Assembly: GCA_021324615.1 (NCBI GenBank)
Contig: JAJPIT010000003.1
Span: forward strand, 1-64,000
DNA: 64,000 bases
DNA from: Terriglobia bacterium
GTDB lineage: Bacteria > Acidobacteriota > Terriglobia > Bryobacterales > Bryobacteraceae
Direction: 5' to 3'
The notes under the pieces were generated by a model. It saw only the letters and a list, made by a program, of their open reading frames with translations. It was not told where the DNA came from and made no database searches. Shown here piece by piece: positions 8,175-16,652 of the stretch; the first letter of the stretch is position 1; the number at the start of each line of letters is the position of its first letter. The position numbers and the translations under genes are program-made.

Positions 8175-9831
8175 GACCGCGGCCGGGGCCGCATCGAAGG
8201 GCCACGAAAGCGTGGTGCGTTCGGCCGGCGTCGTCTCCATCGCCGTGCTGATGAGCCGGGTGACCGGACTGCTTCGCGAATCGGTGATGGCGCGGCTGTT
8301 CGGCGCGGGCCTGATTTACGACGCGTTCATGCTCGGCTTCCGCATCCCCAACCTGACCCGCGATCTGTTCGCCGAAGGCGCCTTGTCGAGCGCCTTCGTG
8401 CCCACCTTCACCGAGTATCTTTCGACGCGCAGCAAGGCGGAGGCGGCGCGGCTGGCCAATCTGGTGGCGACCGCGATCCTCATTGCCGTCGGCGCGTTCT
8501 GCGCCCTGGGGATGATCTTCGCGCCGGCGCTGGTTCATCTGCTCGCGCCCGGCTACCGCGAAGTGCCCGGCAAATTCGAGCTGGCCGTGCGCATGACGCG
8601 GATCATGTTCCCGTTCCTGCTGCTGGTGGCGCTGGCGGCGCAGGCCATGGGAGTGCTGAACGCCTCCAACCGCTTTGCGGTGCCCGCGCTGGCTTCCACG
8701 TTTTTCAATATCGGCTCGGTCGGCTTCGGCGTGCTGATCGGATACGTCTTCGGGCCGCGCCTGCATCTGTCCCACATTGACGGTATGGCCGTCGGCGTCG
8801 TGCTCGGCGGAGCCTTGCAGCTCGGCTGGCAGGTGCCCAGCCTGCACCGGCTCGGTTTCCGCTTCCGCGCCGCGATCCACTGGTCCGATCCGGGGCTGCG
8901 GCGAATTCTTCGGCTGATGCTGCCGGCGATTCTGGGGAATGCGGCGGTGCAGGTGAACGTGATGGTGAACACCAACTTCGCCTCCAGCATCTACGATCCG
9001 CAGCGGGGCTTTGACGGTCCGGTAAGCTGGCTCAGCTACGCCTTCCGCTTCATGCAACTGCCGCTCGGATTGTTCGGCGTGGCGATGGCCTCGGCGACTC
9101 TGCCGTCGATTTCCCGCAGCGCGGCCGAAGGCAACATGGAGGATTTCCGCCGCACGCTTTCCAAATCGCTGGGAATGGTTTTTCTGCTGACGGTTCCAAG
9201 CTCAGTGGGACTGATGGTGCTCGGCAAGTCGATCATCGGCGCGATCTATCAGGGCGGGAGATTTCACCTGTACGACACCGAGCAGACCGCCATCGCGCTT
9301 TCCTGTTATTCGATCGGCCTGGCGGGCTACGCCGCTCTGAAGGTTTTAAATCCGGCCTTTTATGCGCTGAATGACGCCCGCACGCCGATGCTTGTGAGCA
9401 TCGCTTCGATCGCGATCAATTACGCGACCGCCGCGGCGATGATCCGCGCCGCGAATCTGCGGCAGGCCGGGCTGGCGCTTTCCACCTCTGTGGTCGCGCT
9501 CTTCGGCTTTTTCGTGTTGTTCGCGATTCTGCGCAAACGCATCCATGGCATTCACGGCCGCGAGCTCGCCTCCGGCGTGCTGAAAGTTTTTCTCGCGTCG
9601 GCGGTGATGGGCGGGGCGGTTTTGCTCACCACGCGCGGGATGGAAAAATGGCTCGGCGTATCGCAGATGGCGAGGCTGGCCGACCTTGCCGTATCGATCC
9701 CGGTCGGGCTCGGTATTTTCTATCTGAGCTGCCGGCTGCTGGGCGTGGCGGAGCTGGATCTGGCGATGCGCGCCTTTCTTCATCCGATCCGCCGGCGATG
9801 GGCGGCGGGCGCGGCCCGGCCGCGCGATTAG
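8143..9831 (+). CDS. murJ: Lipid II flippase MurJ (MviN)
   Basis: Inner-membrane MOP-superfamily protein that flips lipid II to the periplasmic face for peptidoglycan synthesis. The sequence shows the N-terminal MurJ signature (SRVTGLLRESVMARLFGAG), the conserved AEGALSSAFVPTF segment and about 14 hydrophobic helices. At about 560 aa it is somewhat longer than E. coli MurJ. The start is uncertain. The longest frame begins at TTG 8143, inside the peptidase gene. GTG 8212, with GAAGG at 8196-8200, fits a Shine-Dalgarno start and places the first helix nearer the N-terminus. The stop overlaps the stop of the convergent gene (ttag at 9828-9831). Confidence 0.93.
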   Translation: MRISLNSTGNKTAAGAASKGHESVVRSAGVVSIAVLMSRVTGLLRESVMARLFGAGLIYDAFMLGFRIPNLTRDLFAEGALSSAFVPTFTEYLSTRSKAEAARLANLVATAILIAVGAFCALGMIFAPALVHLLAPGYREVPGKFELAVRMTRIMFPFLLLVALAAQAMGVLNASNRFAVPALASTFFNIGSVGFGVLIGYVFGPRLHLSHIDGMAVGVVLGGALQLGWQVPSLHRLGFRFRAAIHWSDPGLRRILRLMLPAILGNAAVQVNVMVNTNFASSIYDPQRGFDGPVSWLSYAFRFMQLPLGLFGVAMASATLPSISRSAAEGNMEDFRRTLSKSLGMVFLLTVPSSVGLMVLGKSIIGAIYQGGRFHLYDTEQTAIALSCYSIGLAGYAALKVLNPAFYALNDARTPMLVSIASIAINYATAAAMIRAANLRQAGLALSTSVVALFGFFVLFAILRKRIHGIHGRELASGVLKVFLASAVMGGAVLLTTRGMEKWLGVSQMARLADLAVSIPVGLGIFYLSCRLLGVAELDLAMRAFLHPIRRRWAAGAARPRD

Positions 9832-10388
9832 CGCTGGTTGTTGTTGGGCTCCTTGGACCACTTGCCGGCGTTCCGCGGCGTCTTCCAGTACTGATCGCCC
9901 CACCATTCGTCCCCGCGCTTTTCCGCGCCCGCGCCCGCGGCGGCGGGGCTGGATGTTTTGCTCGCGCGCTGTGGCGAAGCGGCGAATTGCTTGCCGGTGC
10001 GAGCTTCCAGATCGCCGAGGACGGCCTGCGCGGCGGGCTGCTCCAGCTCGAGCGTCATGGTCCGGTCCGCGCCCTGCTCGTCCTTGAAATTCACGATCAG
10101 CAACTGCGTTTCGATTTTGTGCTTGCGCGACCAGAACTTGTAGAACGGCTTGTCCTGCGCGTTTTCTTTCACCGCGCCCAGCTCCGCGTGACTGACGGCA
10201 TCATAAGGAATGGCGACGCTGGTGAGGCCGGTGCGCAGCGTCATGGCCTTTTCGTCGTCGAAGGTCAGGGTGCCGCCGGTGTTCGGCGAAATGCCGGTGA
10301 CGTTGCCGTCAATGTATGTGGCCGTTTGCGCGGGCATGGAGGCCAGGGCCGCGCCGGCCACAGCCAGCAACAGAAAAGTCAGACGCAT
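9828..10388 (-). CDS. Secreted hypothetical protein (186 aa)
   Basis: No function recognised. The start at 10388 is chosen because AAAGGA lies at good spacing upstream and the product then begins with a clean signal peptide (MRLTFLLLAVAGAALA, cleavage near MPAQT). The longer frame from 10412 adds eight unlikely residues. The mature part (TATYIDGNVTGISPNTGG, then a beta-rich region with KFWSRKHKIETQ) looks like a small PH- or beta-barrel-like domain. It is followed by a polar C-terminus rich in Trp and Asn. It is monocistronic and convergent with murJ. Similar secreted proteins of unknown function occur in Acidobacteriota, as far as I recall. Confidence 0.7.
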   Translation of the reverse strand: MRLTFLLLAVAGAALASMPAQTATYIDGNVTGISPNTGGTLTFDDEKAMTLRTGLTSVAIPYDAVSHAELGAVKENAQDKPFYKFWSRKHKIETQLLIVNFKDEQGADRTMTLELEQPAAQAVLGDLEARTGKQFAASPQRASKTSSPAAAGAGAEKRGDEWWGDQYWKTPRNAGKWSKEPNNNQR

Positions 10389-10490
10389 GAGGGTATTCCT
10401 TTCCGCCCGCATCAGATCGGCGCTTTACGCCCGCGACTTTAGACCTTCGCCGCGGGAAGTACTATCGCCGCCGACGCCGCGCCGATCGGT

Positions 10491-10496
10491 TAGGAT
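10491..10496 (+). promoter_or_regulatory. -10-like element (TAGGAT) six bases before the phnX ATG
   Basis: TAGGAT ends exactly six bases before the ATG at 10503, so the predicted transcription start coincides with the A of the start codon. No Shine-Dalgarno sequence is present. The spacing is the same as for the M20 peptidase and three other genes in the window. Confidence 0.4.
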
Positions 10497-10502
10497 CAAT
10501 CC

Positions 10503-11306
10503 ATGTCCCGGCTGGAAGTGGTGATTTTCGATTGGGCGGGCACGATTGTGGATCACGGATCGCTGGCGCCGGTTCGCGCGATTTGCGAACTGTTCGCGCG
10601 GCACCATGTCGTGGTGGACGACGATGCCGCGCGGCGCGACATGGGATTGTTCAAGCGCGATCACATCCGGCGGATTCTCGAAGACGGCGGGATCCGGCGG
10701 CAGTGGCGCGAAGTCCACGGGAGCGCCTGGAGCGAAGCCGATATCGACCGCCTGTTCGGCGAGTTTCAGCCACTCCAGATGGAGGTTTTGGCGGCGCATT
10801 CCAAGCTCATCTTCGACGTAGGCGCGCTGGCCGGACGCCTGCGGCGGCGGGGTCTGAAAGTCGCGACGACCACCGGCTACACGCGTCCGATGCTGGATCT
10901 GCTGCTGGCCTCCGCCGCCGAACAGGGGTTTGAGCCGGACCTGGCGATGTCGCCTGATGAGGCCGGCGGCGGCCGTCCTCATCCCTGGATGTGCCTGAAG
11001 ATCGCGCTCGCCATCGGATTGAGCGCCACCCGCGCAGCGGTGAAGATCGGCGATACGCCGGCCGATGTGGCGGAGGGCCTCAATGCGGGAATGTGGACCA
11101 TCGGAGTGTCGGCGACGGGCAATGAGGCCGGCTTGAGCGCCGCCGATTTCGCGGCGCTGGCGGAACCGGAGCGGAAGCGGCGCCTGCAACGGGCCGAAGA
11201 CGCGCTGCGCCAGGCCGGCGCTCACTACGTGATCCAAAGCGCGGCCGGATGCGAGGCGGCGCTGGAGGCGATCGAAGAACGAATCGCCTCCGGCGAGCGG
11301 CCCTGA
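10503..11306 (+). CDS. phnX: Phosphonoacetaldehyde hydrolase (phosphonatase)
   Basis: HAD-superfamily enzyme that splits phosphonoacetaldehyde to acetaldehyde and phosphate in 2-aminoethylphosphonate breakdown. Motif I is FDWAGT (nucleophile Asp10). The Schiff-base lysine specific to phosphonatases is in MGLFKRDHIR (Lys51). HAD motif II is TTGYTR, GRPHPWM is conserved in the family, and KIGDTPADV carries the metal-binding Asp. The length of 267 aa is normal. No phnW aminotransferase or phosphonate transporter lies nearby, so the substrate source is unknown. The gene is monocistronic; its stop abuts the stop of the convergent OmpA-family gene with no gap. Confidence 0.92.
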   Translation: MSRLEVVIFDWAGTIVDHGSLAPVRAICELFARHHVVVDDDAARRDMGLFKRDHIRRILEDGGIRRQWREVHGSAWSEADIDRLFGEFQPLQMEVLAAHSKLIFDVGALAGRLRRRGLKVATTTGYTRPMLDLLLASAAEQGFEPDLAMSPDEAGGGRPHPWMCLKIALAIGLSATRAAVKIGDTPADVAEGLNAGMWTIGVSATGNEAGLSAADFAALAEPERKRRLQRAEDALRQAGAHYVIQSAAGCEAALEAIEERIASGERP

Positions 11307-12128
11307 TTATTGCAGCTTGATCAGTTCGATGCGCCGGTTCCGCGCGCGGTTGGCTTCCGTATCGTTGGGCGCGACCGGTTCGGCGTCCCCGGCGCCGGCC
11401 ACTTCCAGCCTCTGGCGCTTCACCCCATGCTGCACCAGCCAGTTGACCACCGCGCCGGCGCGCCGCATCGAAAGATCCAGATTTGCTTGTTTGGTTCCTG
11501 TCGAGTCGGTGTGGCCGACCACGCGAAGACGCCAGTCCGCGTTTTCTTCGAGCATCGCGGCGACTTCGTGAAGCGCGACGACCGACTCCGGCGTCAGATC
11601 GGCTTTGCCCGACAGAAACTGAATCCCGTAGGCCGGCACGTGGCCGTATTTATTGATCGCCTCCGCCATGGCCACGGCGTCAGTGGCGGACTCCAGGTCG
11701 GAGGCGGCCTTCAGCTCAACCAAGGTGTAAAAGCGCGAGGCGGCTTCCACCGAGATCCACAAATCGCCTTTGTGCGCGGTCAGATCGCCTTCTTGATCGA
11801 CGAACTGGTAGGGCACTTCGAATCCGGCGGTTTTCAGCGCCGCCGCCGCGGCATTGATGATCGCGGCCGGCGTGGTGCCCACCCGGCATTCGTACATGGT
11901 GGAGCGGCTGTCGCCGTCGACCGGGGCCGTGGTCGGCTCTCCCTGACCGTTATCCACAATGGGCAGGTCGCGGTGATCGGAGGCCTGTTTCTCGCAGTTA
12001 TCGACCCGGCAGAATTGAAGCTTCGGCAGGATCGTCGAATCGACGCAGCCGGGCGCGTCGGGACCGAGGGCCTGGGCGAAGGCGGGAACCACGGCCAGAA
12101 CCACTGCGGCAGTTCTAATGAGGATCAT
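11307..12128 (-). CDS. OmpA-family protein with signal peptide
   Basis: Exported protein with a C-terminal OmpA-like peptidoglycan-binding domain. The ATG at 12128 gives MILIRTAAVVLAVVPAFAQA, a typical Sec signal peptide; the longer TTG frame from 12155 has no support. The mature N-terminal half contains several cysteines (PGCVDS, FCRVDNCEK, YECRVG) that could form disulfides. The C-terminal 110 residues contain IQFLSGKADLTPES, LRVVGHTDSTG and ANRARNRRIEL, the canonical OmpA/MotB motifs. It diverges from the flagellar operon, and its product could anchor an outer-membrane or periplasmic structure to the cell wall, but a flagellar role is not shown. Confidence 0.88.
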   Translation of the reverse strand: MILIRTAAVVLAVVPAFAQALGPDAPGCVDSTILPKLQFCRVDNCEKQASDHRDLPIVDNGQGEPTTAPVDGDSRSTMYECRVGTTPAAIINAAAAALKTAGFEVPYQFVDQEGDLTAHKGDLWISVEAASRFYTLVELKAASDLESATDAVAMAEAINKYGHVPAYGIQFLSGKADLTPESVVALHEVAAMLEENADWRLRVVGHTDSTGTKQANLDLSMRRAGAVVNWLVQHGVKRQRLEVAGAGDAEPVAPNDTEANRARNRRIELIKLQ

Positions 12129-12214
12129 CGTCGGCAAGATCGGCGGAAACGGCAAAAAACTTGAGAGCGCGCCCTCTGGCGGTGTATCGAAGCGGATTCG
12201 TTTGCCGATATGAC

Positions 12215-12230
12215 TGGCACGCCAGTTGCT
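12215..12230 (+). promoter_or_regulatory. Sigma-54 (RpoN) promoter of the flagellar operon
   Basis: The sequence TGGCACGCCAGTTGCT matches the sigma-54 consensus TGGCACG-N4-TTGCW at every fixed position. It has GG at the -24 site and GC at the -12 site. The expected transcription start is about a dozen bases after the GC, near 12241, only a few bases before the flgB ATG at 12245. An enhancer-binding activator would be needed; none is encoded in the window. Confidence 0.85.
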
Positions 12231-12244
12231 TTTTCCAAGCCGTC

Positions 12245-12586
12245 ATGCTGGATGGTGTTACCGGAAATTTGGAGCGATATATGGATCTGCTGAGCATCCG
12301 GCAGAAGCTGGTCGCCTCCAATATCGCCAATGCCGATACTCCCGGCTACAAGACGCAAGATATTGATTTTCAATTTGAGTACGAGACTCTGGCGCGCGGC
12401 GGCCAGCCGCAGATCATCCAGACGCCCGGCCTGCCGGAAAAGCCCGACGGCAACAACGTCAACCTGGATCAGCAGGCGCGGCTGCTGGCGGAAAATCAGA
12501 TGCGTTTCAATCTGGCATCCGTTTTGGTCAAGGGGGAGTTGAAAACGGTACAGGAAGCGATTCAAGGCGGAGGGAGCACATCATGA
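12245..12586 (+). CDS. flgB: Flagellar basal-body rod protein FlgB
   Basis: Proximal rod subunit of the flagellar basal body, exported by the flagellar type III system. The ATG at 12245 starts MLDGVTGNLERYMDLLSIRQ, followed by the rod-protein signature SNIANADTPGYK. The 113-aa length is slightly short for the family but both terminal helices are present. The longer frame from 12161 overlaps the sigma-54 promoter and is rejected. First gene of flgBC-fliEFGHIJ; its TGA overlaps the flgC start (ATGA). Confidence 0.92.
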   Translation: MLDGVTGNLERYMDLLSIRQKLVASNIANADTPGYKTQDIDFQFEYETLARGGQPQIIQTPGLPEKPDGNNVNLDQQARLLAENQMRFNLASVLVKGELKTVQEAIQGGGSTS

Positions 12587-13014
12587 GCCTTTTCGGATCC
12601 ATGCAGGTGAGCGCGTCGGGAATGGCCGCGCAGAGGATGCGCGCCGAGCTGCTGGTCGAAAATATGGCCAATTCGGAGACGACGCGCACGCCGGAAGGCG
12701 GTCCTTATAAACGCAAGGACGTGGTCTTTTCAAGCGAGGAACAGACTTCGCCGTTCTCTGCCGTATTTCAGAACGAAATCGGCACGGGAGTCACGGTATC
12801 GGACATCACCGTCGATCAAAGCCCGCCCGAGTTGCGCTACATGCCCGGGCATCCGGACGCGGACGCCAACGGCTACGTGGCGTTTCCGAAGATGAATCCG
12901 GCCGAGGATATGGCCGATCTGCTGAATGCCACGCGGTCCTATGAAGCAAACGTGGCGGCGATCTCCTCGGTCAAAGATATGATCAGCCGCTCGATCGACA
13001 TTATGAGGACCTGA
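12583..13014 (+). CDS. flgC: Flagellar basal-body rod protein FlgC
   Basis: Proximal rod subunit that assembles with FlgB, FlgF and FliE. The 143-aa product has the N-terminal rod signature in a diverged form (ENMANSETTRTPEGGPYKRK) and the conserved C-terminal helix (MADLLNATRSYEANVAAISSV). It is coupled to flgB by an ATGA overlap and followed by fliE after a single base. Confidence 0.94.
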   Translation: MSLFGSMQVSASGMAAQRMRAELLVENMANSETTRTPEGGPYKRKDVVFSSEEQTSPFSAVFQNEIGTGVTVSDITVDQSPPELRYMPGHPDADANGYVAFPKMNPAEDMADLLNATRSYEANVAAISSVKDMISRSIDIMRT

Positions 13015-13015
13015 T

Positions 13016-13309
13016 ATGGCGCCGATTTTACCCGCGAACTTATCCATTCCGCCGGTCGCCGCGCCTTCGGCTGCGCCGCCGGCGCCGCAGGGAGCGTTTC
13101 AGTCGGCCTTCGCCGATGCGGTCGCCAAGGTCGAATCGTTCCAGCAAAACGCGGCGACCAGCGTGGAGCGATTCCTCTCAGGGGAAGGCGAGGAATTGCA
13201 TCAGGTGGCCATCGCCGCGCAGCAGGCCGAGCTGTCGTTCCAGTTGTTCCTGCAGATGCGCAATAAGATTGTCAGCGCCTATCAGCAGGTCATGCAGATG
13301 CAGGTTTGA
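13016..13309 (+). CDS. fliE: Flagellar hook-basal body protein FliE
   Basis: Small (97 aa) adapter between the MS ring and the rod. The C-terminal half is typical: HQVAIAAQQAELSFQLFLQM followed by RNKIVSAYQQVMQMQV. The N-terminus is rich in Pro and Ala. It starts one base after the flgC stop, and its TGA overlaps the TTG proposed as the fliF start. Confidence 0.93.
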   Translation: MAPILPANLSIPPVAAPSAAPPAPQGAFQSAFADAVAKVESFQQNAATSVERFLSGEGEELHQVAIAAQQAELSFQLFLQMRNKIVSAYQQVMQMQV

Positions 13310-14988
13310 CGCCCGCCGTGGATCAACTCCGGAAGCTGTTGCAAAACATTTCGGTTGCCGGGCGGATTTGGATCGCCGCGGCCATCGTGGGCGCGATCGG
13401 CGGAATCGCCGGGCTGGCGCACTGGAATCAGGAGCGCGATTTCAAGCCGCTGTTCACCGGCGTCGCCGCCGAGGATGCCGGACCGCTGCTGGCGGCGCTG
13501 CGCGCCTCCGCCACCGAATACCGGCTGGCGGATAACGGCACAACCATTCTGGTGCCCTCGGCGCGCGTGGCCGAGCTGCGCATCGAGATGGCTTCGGCCG
13601 GCCTGCCCAAGTCCGGCCGCATCGGATTCGAGCTGTTCGACCGCAATAATTTCGGCGCCAGCGAGTTCGCCGAGCAGGTGAACTATCATCGCGCGATCGA
13701 AGGCGAGCTGGAACGCAGCGTCATGTCCATACGCGAAGTGGAGCAGGCCCGCGTTCATATCACCCTGGCCAAGGAATCGCTCTATACCGAGCAGCGCGAG
13801 CCCGCCAAGGCCAGCGTGCTGGTCAAATTGCGCCATCAGGCCGGGCTTTCTCCGCAGAATATTGCGGCGATTTGCCAGCTTACGGCCAGCGCCGTGCCGG
13901 GGCTTTCCGCCGATCAGGTTTCCCTCGTCGATACCAACGGCAATCTGTTGAACCGGCCCAGGCCCGCCGCCGGCGCCGATGAGGAGTCGAGCATGGCGGC
14001 GCTCGATTATCGCAAGAGCGTGGAGGCGGAGCTTCAGAAGAAAATTTCCGCGACGCTCGAACCGCTTCTGGGCGCCGATCATTTCCGCGCCGGCGTCTCG
14101 GCCGACGTCGATCTCACCAGCGGCGAACAGAGCGAGGAGGTCTTCGATCCGCAAAAATCCGTGATGGTCAGCTCGCAGCGAAGCGACGATGGTCCGGCGG
14201 TTCAAGCCGCTTCCGGCGTGCCCGGCACCGCGTCGAATCTGCCGCGCCCGGCCGTAAAGCCCGCCACCGGATCGAGCAACTATCAGCGCCACACCGAAAA
14301 TATCAGTTATCAGACCAGCCGCCTGGTGAAGCACACCAAACTGCCGCAGGGCGCGGTGAAGCGGCTCTCGCTGAGCGTGCTGGTGGACCACACGATCCGC
14401 TGGCAGGGGCGGAAGAAAATCCTCGAACCGCCCTCGGCCGAAAAACTGAAGGTGATTCACGATCTGGTGGCGGCGGCGGCCGGAGTCGATCCGGCGCGCG
14501 GCGATCAACTGGTGGTGGAGGCGTTCCCGTTTGAAAACACGCTGAACGCCGAGCCGGCGGAGCTGGACGCGCCGGCTCCCGCGCCGCAAAACGGAGCCCA
14601 GCCAGTTCCCAAATGGCTGGCGGGAAGAACCCTGATCGTCGCCGCAATCGGCGCGGCGGCGATGGTGGCGCTGGGGGCCGGATTCCTGCTGATGCGGCGC
14701 GCGGCCCGCCGCAAAGCGGCGGTGGAGGCCGCCGCGCAGGCCGCCGTCGAGCCCGGAAAAGAACAACCCGCCCTGCCCACCCCGGAAGAACTGCAAAAGC
14801 AGCTCGAAGGCAAGATGGCGGAGCAGCAGGCCGAGCGCACGCGCCAGGAAGTGGAGGCGCTGCTGGCCTTGAAAGTTCCGGTGGTGAAGACCAAGAAGAC
14901 CGAAGTTCTGGTGAAACACATCGCGGCGGAAACCAAAAAGGACGCGGCGCAGTTGAGCCAAGTGGTCAGGACCTGGCTGCATGGTTAG
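13306..14988 (+). CDS. fliF: Flagellar MS-ring protein FliF
   Basis: Inner-membrane MS-ring subunit on which export gate, rod and C-ring assemble. The 560-aa protein has an N-terminal transmembrane helix (about 20-40). Two periplasmic ring-building (YscJ/FliF) domains follow, with FELFDRNNFGASEFAEQVNY and VHITLAKESLY. A second helix (about 440-465) and a cytoplasmic C-terminal tail that binds FliG complete it. The start is TTG 13306 overlapping the fliE stop (TTGA); GTG 13318 in frame is an alternative. The 3' end overlaps fliG by eight bases. Confidence 0.94.
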   Translation: MTPAVDQLRKLLQNISVAGRIWIAAAIVGAIGGIAGLAHWNQERDFKPLFTGVAAEDAGPLLAALRASATEYRLADNGTTILVPSARVAELRIEMASAGLPKSGRIGFELFDRNNFGASEFAEQVNYHRAIEGELERSVMSIREVEQARVHITLAKESLYTEQREPAKASVLVKLRHQAGLSPQNIAAICQLTASAVPGLSADQVSLVDTNGNLLNRPRPAAGADEESSMAALDYRKSVEAELQKKISATLEPLLGADHFRAGVSADVDLTSGEQSEEVFDPQKSVMVSSQRSDDGPAVQAASGVPGTASNLPRPAVKPATGSSNYQRHTENISYQTSRLVKHTKLPQGAVKRLSLSVLVDHTIRWQGRKKILEPPSAEKLKVIHDLVAAAAGVDPARGDQLVVEAFPFENTLNAEPAELDAPAPAPQNGAQPVPKWLAGRTLIVAAIGAAAMVALGAGFLLMRRAARRKAAVEAAAQAAVEPGKEQPALPTPEELQKQLEGKMAEQQAERTRQEVEALLALKVPVVKTKKTEVLVKHIAAETKKDAAQLSQVVRTWLHG

Positions 14989-16012
14989 AACCGGCGAACG
15001 CGACCCGGACGCCATCCCGGGCATTCGCAAGATCGCGATCCTGATGGTCATGATCGGGCCGGAGGCCTCCAGCGCGCTGTTCCGCGAGCTCGACGAGGAC
15101 GAAGTGCAGGAGATCAGCCGCGAGATCGCCCGCGTCCAGACCCTCACGCCGGAAGAAGCCGAGGGCGTGCTCGAAGAGTTCTACCAGATGTCGGTGGCGC
15201 ATGATTACGTCATCAAGGGCGGCGTCGAGTATGCGAAAAAGGTCCTGCATAACGCGTTCGGCGCCGAACAGGCGCGCAAAATTTTCGACCGCCTGATCAA
15301 GACCCTCAACTCGGAGACGATCAACTTCGACGCGCTGCAAAAAACCGATCCGCAGCAGCTCGCCAAGTTCATTCACAGCGAGCATCCGCAGACCATCGCG
15401 CTGATTCTCTCGCACCTCAATCCATCGCAGGCCGCCGGGCTGCTCAGCTCGCTGCCGGCGGATTTGCGCGCCGATGTGACGCTGCGCATGGCCAGCCTGG
15501 ATCAGATCTCCCCGGAAATCATCACCAAGATCGCCACCGTGATCGGCGCCAAGCTCAAATCCATCGGCGAGCTGAGCCGCGAAGCCTATGGTGGCGTGCA
15601 CGCCGTCGCCGAAATGGTCAACCGCCTGGATTCCAACACGGCCAAGGAGATTCTGGACTACATCGAGCAGGCCAACCCCGCCGTCGGCGAGACCATCCGC
15701 CATTTGATGTTCGTGTTCGAGGATCTGCTGCTGCTGGACACCGAATCGGTGAAGGAAGTGCTGAGCAAGGTGGACCGCAAAATCCTGACGGTGGCGCTGA
15801 AGGGCACCAGCGATCAGATGAAGCGGCACATGATGCAGGCCATGAGCCAGCGCGGCGCCGAAATGATGAAGGAAGACATGGAAGCGCTGGGTCCCATCAA
15901 GATCAAGGAAGTGGAAGCGGCGCAGCAGCAGATCATCGCGGTGGTGCGGCAACTGGAAAGCGAAGGCGTCATCAGCCTGAAGGGCGCGGCGGGAGAACAG
16001 TATGTCGTGTAA
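14981..16012 (+). CDS. fliG: Flagellar motor switch protein FliG
   Basis: C-ring protein that transmits torque from the stator and sets rotation direction. Full length at 343 aa. It shows the N-terminal FliF-binding domain (KIAILMVMIGPEASS), the middle-domain EHPQTIALILSHL motif and the C-terminal domain with charged torque helix (VDRKILTVALKGTSDQMKRH). It overlaps fliF by eight bases and fliH by eleven, so translation within this operon is tightly linked. Confidence 0.96.
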   Translation: MVRTGERDPDAIPGIRKIAILMVMIGPEASSALFRELDEDEVQEISREIARVQTLTPEEAEGVLEEFYQMSVAHDYVIKGGVEYAKKVLHNAFGAEQARKIFDRLIKTLNSETINFDALQKTDPQQLAKFIHSEHPQTIALILSHLNPSQAAGLLSSLPADLRADVTLRMASLDQISPEIITKIATVIGAKLKSIGELSREAYGGVHAVAEMVNRLDSNTAKEILDYIEQANPAVGETIRHLMFVFEDLLLLDTESVKEVLSKVDRKILTVALKGTSDQMKRHMMQAMSQRGAEMMKEDMEALGPIKIKEVEAAQQQIIAVVRQLESEGVISLKGAAGEQYVV

Positions 16013-16634
16013 ACGCATTCAGGCCGGGGAGCCGCGCGCGCGGTCGGCGCTCGCCTGGCGTCCGGGCCCGGCGGCCGCTCCCGCCGCGGCGCCCGCCAAA
16101 TCCGGCGCCGCGCCCGATGCCCAGGAGCTCGAATCGCGGGTGCAGGCCGCCTATCAGCAAGGTTACGCCGCCGGAGAATCCGCGGGAGCGCAGCGCGCCG
16201 CCGAACGGCTGGAGCCCGCAATCGCGGCGTTCAACCGGATTGCGAACGAACTGGCGGCGCTGCGCCGGCGTTTTCGCGCGGAAGTGGAGGAGGACACTGT
16301 TAAACTGGCCCTCGCCATCGCGCGCCGCGTGCTGCATCGCGAGATCGCCACCGATCCGGAAGCGATCCTGGGTCTGGTGATGGCCGCCTTTCATAAGCTC
16401 AACGCGCGCGAAACGCAGCGGCTTCGCGCCGCGCCCGCCGATGCGGCGCTGCTTTCGCAGCACCGCGCGGAGCTGTCGCTTCCGGAAGGCCTGGAAATCT
16501 GCGCCGACGCGTCGCTTCCGCCCGGCAGCGCGGTCTTTGAAACCTCGCGCGGCGAAATGGACGCCTCCATCGACACCCAACTGGCCGAAATCGAGCGCGG
16601 ATTGGCGGACATCGTCAAAAGGAGATCGGGTTGA
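16002..16634 (+). CDS. fliH: Flagellar assembly protein FliH
   Basis: Regulator of the FliI ATPase that docks it to the C-ring and export gate. The N-terminal 45 residues are disordered and Ala/Pro-rich. A glycine-spaced helix follows (YQQGYAAGESAGAQRAA), then a coiled-coil-like region and the conserved C-terminal domain (EEDTVKLALAIARRVLHREI). At 210 aa it is of normal length. It overlaps fliG by eleven bases and is followed by fliI after 18 bases. Confidence 0.88.
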   Translation: MSCKRIQAGEPRARSALAWRPGPAAAPAAAPAKSGAAPDAQELESRVQAAYQQGYAAGESAGAQRAAERLEPAIAAFNRIANELAALRRRFRAEVEEDTVKLALAIARRVLHREIATDPEAILGLVMAAFHKLNARETQRLRAAPADAALLSQHRAELSLPEGLEICADASLPPGSAVFETSRGEMDASIDTQLAEIERGLADIVKRRSG

Positions 16635-16652
16635 TCCCGCGCGGCAACGGCC

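Noticed and set aside
13282-15147. A 621-codon minus-strand open frame opposite fliF
   Set aside because: Antisense shadow of a well-identified flagellar gene; no recognisable domain.
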